Shown here: piece by piece, positions 61,383 through 64,000 of the stretch | Layout: the number at the start of each line of letters is the position of its first letter | Numbering within the stretch: position 1 is the first letter of the stretch | Assembly (NCBI RefSeq): GCF_046630445.1 | Contig: NC_092341.1 | Span: 258,460,001-258,524,000, forward strand | Origin: Rutidosis leptorrhynchoides | Taxonomy: Eukaryota > Streptophyta > Magnoliopsida > Asterales > Asteraceae | DNA length: 64,000 bases | Direction: 5' to 3' | Translations under genes and position numbers: made by a program | Notes under the pieces: model-generated | What the model saw: the letters and a program-made list of their open reading frames with translations, nothing else | Databases searched by the model: none | What the model was told of the DNA's origin: nothing

Positions 61383-61565
61383 CTAGAATTATCTTCACAA
61401 TCATCTTGTATCAAATTTATTGTGTGCTATATTTCATGCTATATGTAAAATAAGCGGTATTGTAAGTTTGTAAAATATTGTGTAAAAGTTGTAAAATATT
61501 ATTATAATTAGTTTTTCATATAGAATTGTAGTAGTTGAATTGTATATTAGCTACTAAGTATGAAC

Positions 61566-61589
61566 TTAACGGGTAGGTACTACCCGAAT
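61566..61589 (+). repeat. Internal echo of the PPT–LTR junction before gag (element A)
   Basis: TTAACGGGTAGGTAC followed by TACCCGAAT. The first 15 bases equal those immediately before the 3' LTRs at 3114 and 31482; the rest resembles the LTR start TGTAGTGACCCGAAT lacking a few bases. CGGGTAG/CTACCCG also forms a short inverted repeat. Confidence 0.6.
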
Positions 61590-61718
61590 TTAAACTTATA
61601 AAACGCTAATATGAAGAAAAAGCTTTTATAAACGAGTTCATATTATGCTACGAAATACTATTAACTACTCTTAATATTCTGTATGATTAACTTGTTCCAT
61701 TTGATAATTTTGAAGGAA

Positions 61719-64000
61719 ATGGCACCGACTACTCGACACACCGTGAATATGAATGAAGAGGAATTCCGTACTTTTCTAGCTTCAAACATAGCCGCAGTAC
61801 AGGCTGCGCTACATACCAACAATAACCTTGGATCTAGCAGTACAGGAAATCGTGTAGGATGCACCTACAAAGAATTCACTGCCTGCAAACCTTTAGAATT
61901 TGATGGAACCGAAGGACCGATCGGATTGAAACGGTGGACCGAGAAGGTCGAATCGGTGTTTGCCATAAGTAAGTGTACTGAAGAGGACAAAGTGAAGTAC
62001 GCTACGCATACCTTCACAGGTTCTGCGTTAACATGGTGGAATACCTATCTAGAGCAAGTGGGACAAGACGATGCGTACGCACTACCGTGGTCAGCATTCA
62101 AGCACTTGATGAACGAGAAGTACCGTCCCAGAACCGAGGTCAATAAGCTCAAGACAGAACTTAGAGGGTTACGAACCCAAGGATTTGATATTACCACGTA
62201 CGAAAGACGATTCACAGAATTATGCCTATTGTGTCCGGGAGCATTCGAAGATGAGGAAGAGAAGATCGACGCGTTTGTGAAAGGATTACCGGAAAGAATC
62301 CAAGAAGATATAAGTTCACACGAGCCCGCCTCCATACAACAGGCATGTAGAATGGCTCACAAACTAGTGAACCAGATTGAAGAAAGAATTAAAGAACAGA
62401 CTGCTGAAGAGGCCAATGTGAAGCAAGTCAAAAGAAAGTGGGAGGAAAACGGTGATAAGAATCACCAATACAACAACAACAGCAATTACAACAATAATCG
62501 CAACAATTATCCCAACAATCGCAACTACAACAAACGGCCCAACAACAACAACAACAACAACAACAGCAACTACAACAATTATCCCAACAACAATAATAAC
62601 CGCAACAACAACAACAATCAGAAGCAGCTATGCCAAAGGTGTGAAAAGTATCACTCGGGGTTCTGCACCAAATTTTGCAACAAGTGTAAAAGAAATGGTC
62701 ATAGCGCGGCGAAGTGTGAGGTCTACGGACCAGGGGTTAATAGAACGAAAGGAACAAATGGTGTCGGAACGAGTAATGGCGGAGCAAGTAGTGTCGGAGC
62801 AAGTTATGCCAATGTAGTTTGTTATAAATGTGGAAAACCGGGCCACATTATTAGAAATTGCCTGAACCAGGAGAACACTAATGGACAAGGCCGCGGAAGA
62901 GTTTTCAATATTAATGCGGCAGAGGCACAGGAAGACCCGGAGCTTGTTACGGGTACGTTTCTTATTGACAATAAATCTGCTTACGTTTTATTTGATTCGG
63001 GTGCGGATAGAAGCTATATGAGTAGAGATTTTTGTGCTAAATTAAGTTGTCCATTGACGCCTTTGGATAGTAAATTTTTACTCGAATTAGCAAATGGTAA
63101 ATTAATTTCAGCAGATAATATATGTCGGAATCGAGAAATTAAACTGGTTAGCGAAACATTTAAGATTGACTTGATACCAGTAGAGTTAGGGAGTTTTGAT
63201 GTGATAATCGGTATGGACTGGTTGAAAGAAGTGAAAGCAGAGATCGTTTGTTACAAAAATGAAATTCGCATTATACGAGAAAAAGGAAAACCCTTAATGG
63301 TGTACGGAGAAAAGGGCAACACGAAGCTACATCTTATTAGTAATTTGAAGGCACAAAAACTAATAAGAAAAGGTTGCTATGCTGTTCTAGCACACGTCGA
63401 GAAAGTACAAACTGAAGAAAAGAGCATCAATGATGTATTCATTGCAAAAGAATTTCCCGATGTATTTCCGAAAGAATTACCGGGATTACCCCCACATCGA
63501 TCCGTTGAATTTCAAATAGATCTTGTACCAGGAGCTGCACCAATAGCTCGTGCTCCTTACAGACTCGCACCCAGCGAGATGAAAGAACTGCAAAGCCAAT
63601 TACAAGAACTTTTAGAGCGTGGTTTCATTCAACCAAGCACATCACCATGGGGAGCTCCTGTTTTGTTTGTCAAGAAGAAAGATGGTACATTCAGGTTGTG
63701 TATCGACTACCGAGAGTTGAACAAACTTACCATCAAGAACCGCTACCCACTACCGAGAATCGACGACTTATTTGATCAACTACAAGGCTCGTCTGTTTAT
63801 TCAAAGATTGACTTACGTTCCGGGTATCATCAAATGCGGGTGAAAGAAGATGATATTCCAAAGACTGCTTTCAGAACACGTTACGGTCATTACGAGTTTA
63901 TGGTCATGCCGTTTGGTTTAACTAATGCACCAGCTGTGTTCATGGACCTTATGAACCGAGTGTGTGGACCATACCTTGACAAGTTTGTCATTGTTTTCAT
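61719..64000 (+). mobile_element. gag–pol of element A, open to the window edge
   Basis: ATG at 61719 ([20 protein letters not shown]). The capsid-type core covers about residues 45–230 ([47 protein letters not shown]). An N-rich linker follows, then the zinc knuckles [14 protein letters not shown] and [14 protein letters not shown]. Protease is next ([21 protein letters not shown]), then the RT start ([48 protein letters not shown]). gag and pol share one frame, as usual for Tekay elements, and the sequence ends in RT. No break is seen in the 2282 bases present. Confidence 0.9.

Larger units (their letters stand above)
56241..64000 (+). mobile_element. Tekay-type chromovirus element A carrying acidic and F-box frames, runs off the window
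   Basis: Order: 5' LTR (56241–59737), Met-type primer site (59740–59751), leader, acidic frame (59947–60561), F-box frame (60699–61382), spacer with PPT–LTR echo (61566–61589), gag–pol from 61719 to beyond the window edge. All three frames are open as far as visible and the gag–pol frame is uninterrupted over about 760 codons, so the element looks whole in the part seen. The lineage is inferred from near-identity of its gag/RT with element B, which has a chromodomain-like end. Its 3' half and LTR partner are outside the window, so LTR dating is not possible here. Confidence 0.85.

Overview
The window looks like nuclear DNA of a eudicot flowering plant. It is strongly A+T-rich, dominated by nested LTR retrotransposons, has plant-type GT–AG introns, and carries two recognisable plant genes. 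The style of the Ty3/gypsy LTRs and leaders reminds me of the daisy family (Asteraceae); that is recognition from memory, not a search.

Layout, left to right. Positions 1–3113 are non-coding internal sequence of a Ty3/gypsy element whose LTR follows at 3114–7807; a solo Athila LTR (3567–5556) sits inside that LTR. From 7807 to 34736 lies a decayed Tekay-type (chromovirus) element, here called B. Its integrase region is split by a 17.1-kb Athila element on the minus strand (13130–30238, 5-bp target duplication GGTGG). Next is a gene-bearing stretch. It has PIF/Harbinger-like short elements (35179–36682, 38445–38742), an intronless group S bZIP gene (37606–38205), a gag-only copia element (39150–41869) with another solo LTR in one of its LTRs, a Stowaway-like MITE (44002–44192), and a complete three-exon GAUT9 gene (45226–48567). 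After that come a hAT element with a smaller hAT-type element nested in it (49416–53093), two PIF/Harbinger elements (53194–54478, 55046–56105), and an LTR stub (56106–56240). The window ends inside a second, much better preserved Tekay element, here called A (from 56241).

The main point of interest is shared by elements A and B. Between the 5' leader and gag both carry two extra reading frames: an acidic protein of unknown function, and a protein that reads as a plant F-box protein of the At2g35280/At1g67623 type, with an F-box at the N-terminus and a Sel1-like region behind it. In element A both frames are open and gag–pol is open from its start to the window edge. This looks like capture of a host F-box gene by an LTR retrotransposon lineage that then multiplied with its cargo.

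The two clear host genes are GAUT9 (a Golgi pectin-type galacturonosyltransferase, 559 residues, all expected parts present) and the bZIP factor. They are about 7 kb apart on the same strand and have no evident functional link. No tRNA, rRNA or CRISPR feature was seen. LTR elements and their cargo are described as fossils: families, parts, ends and rough state only.
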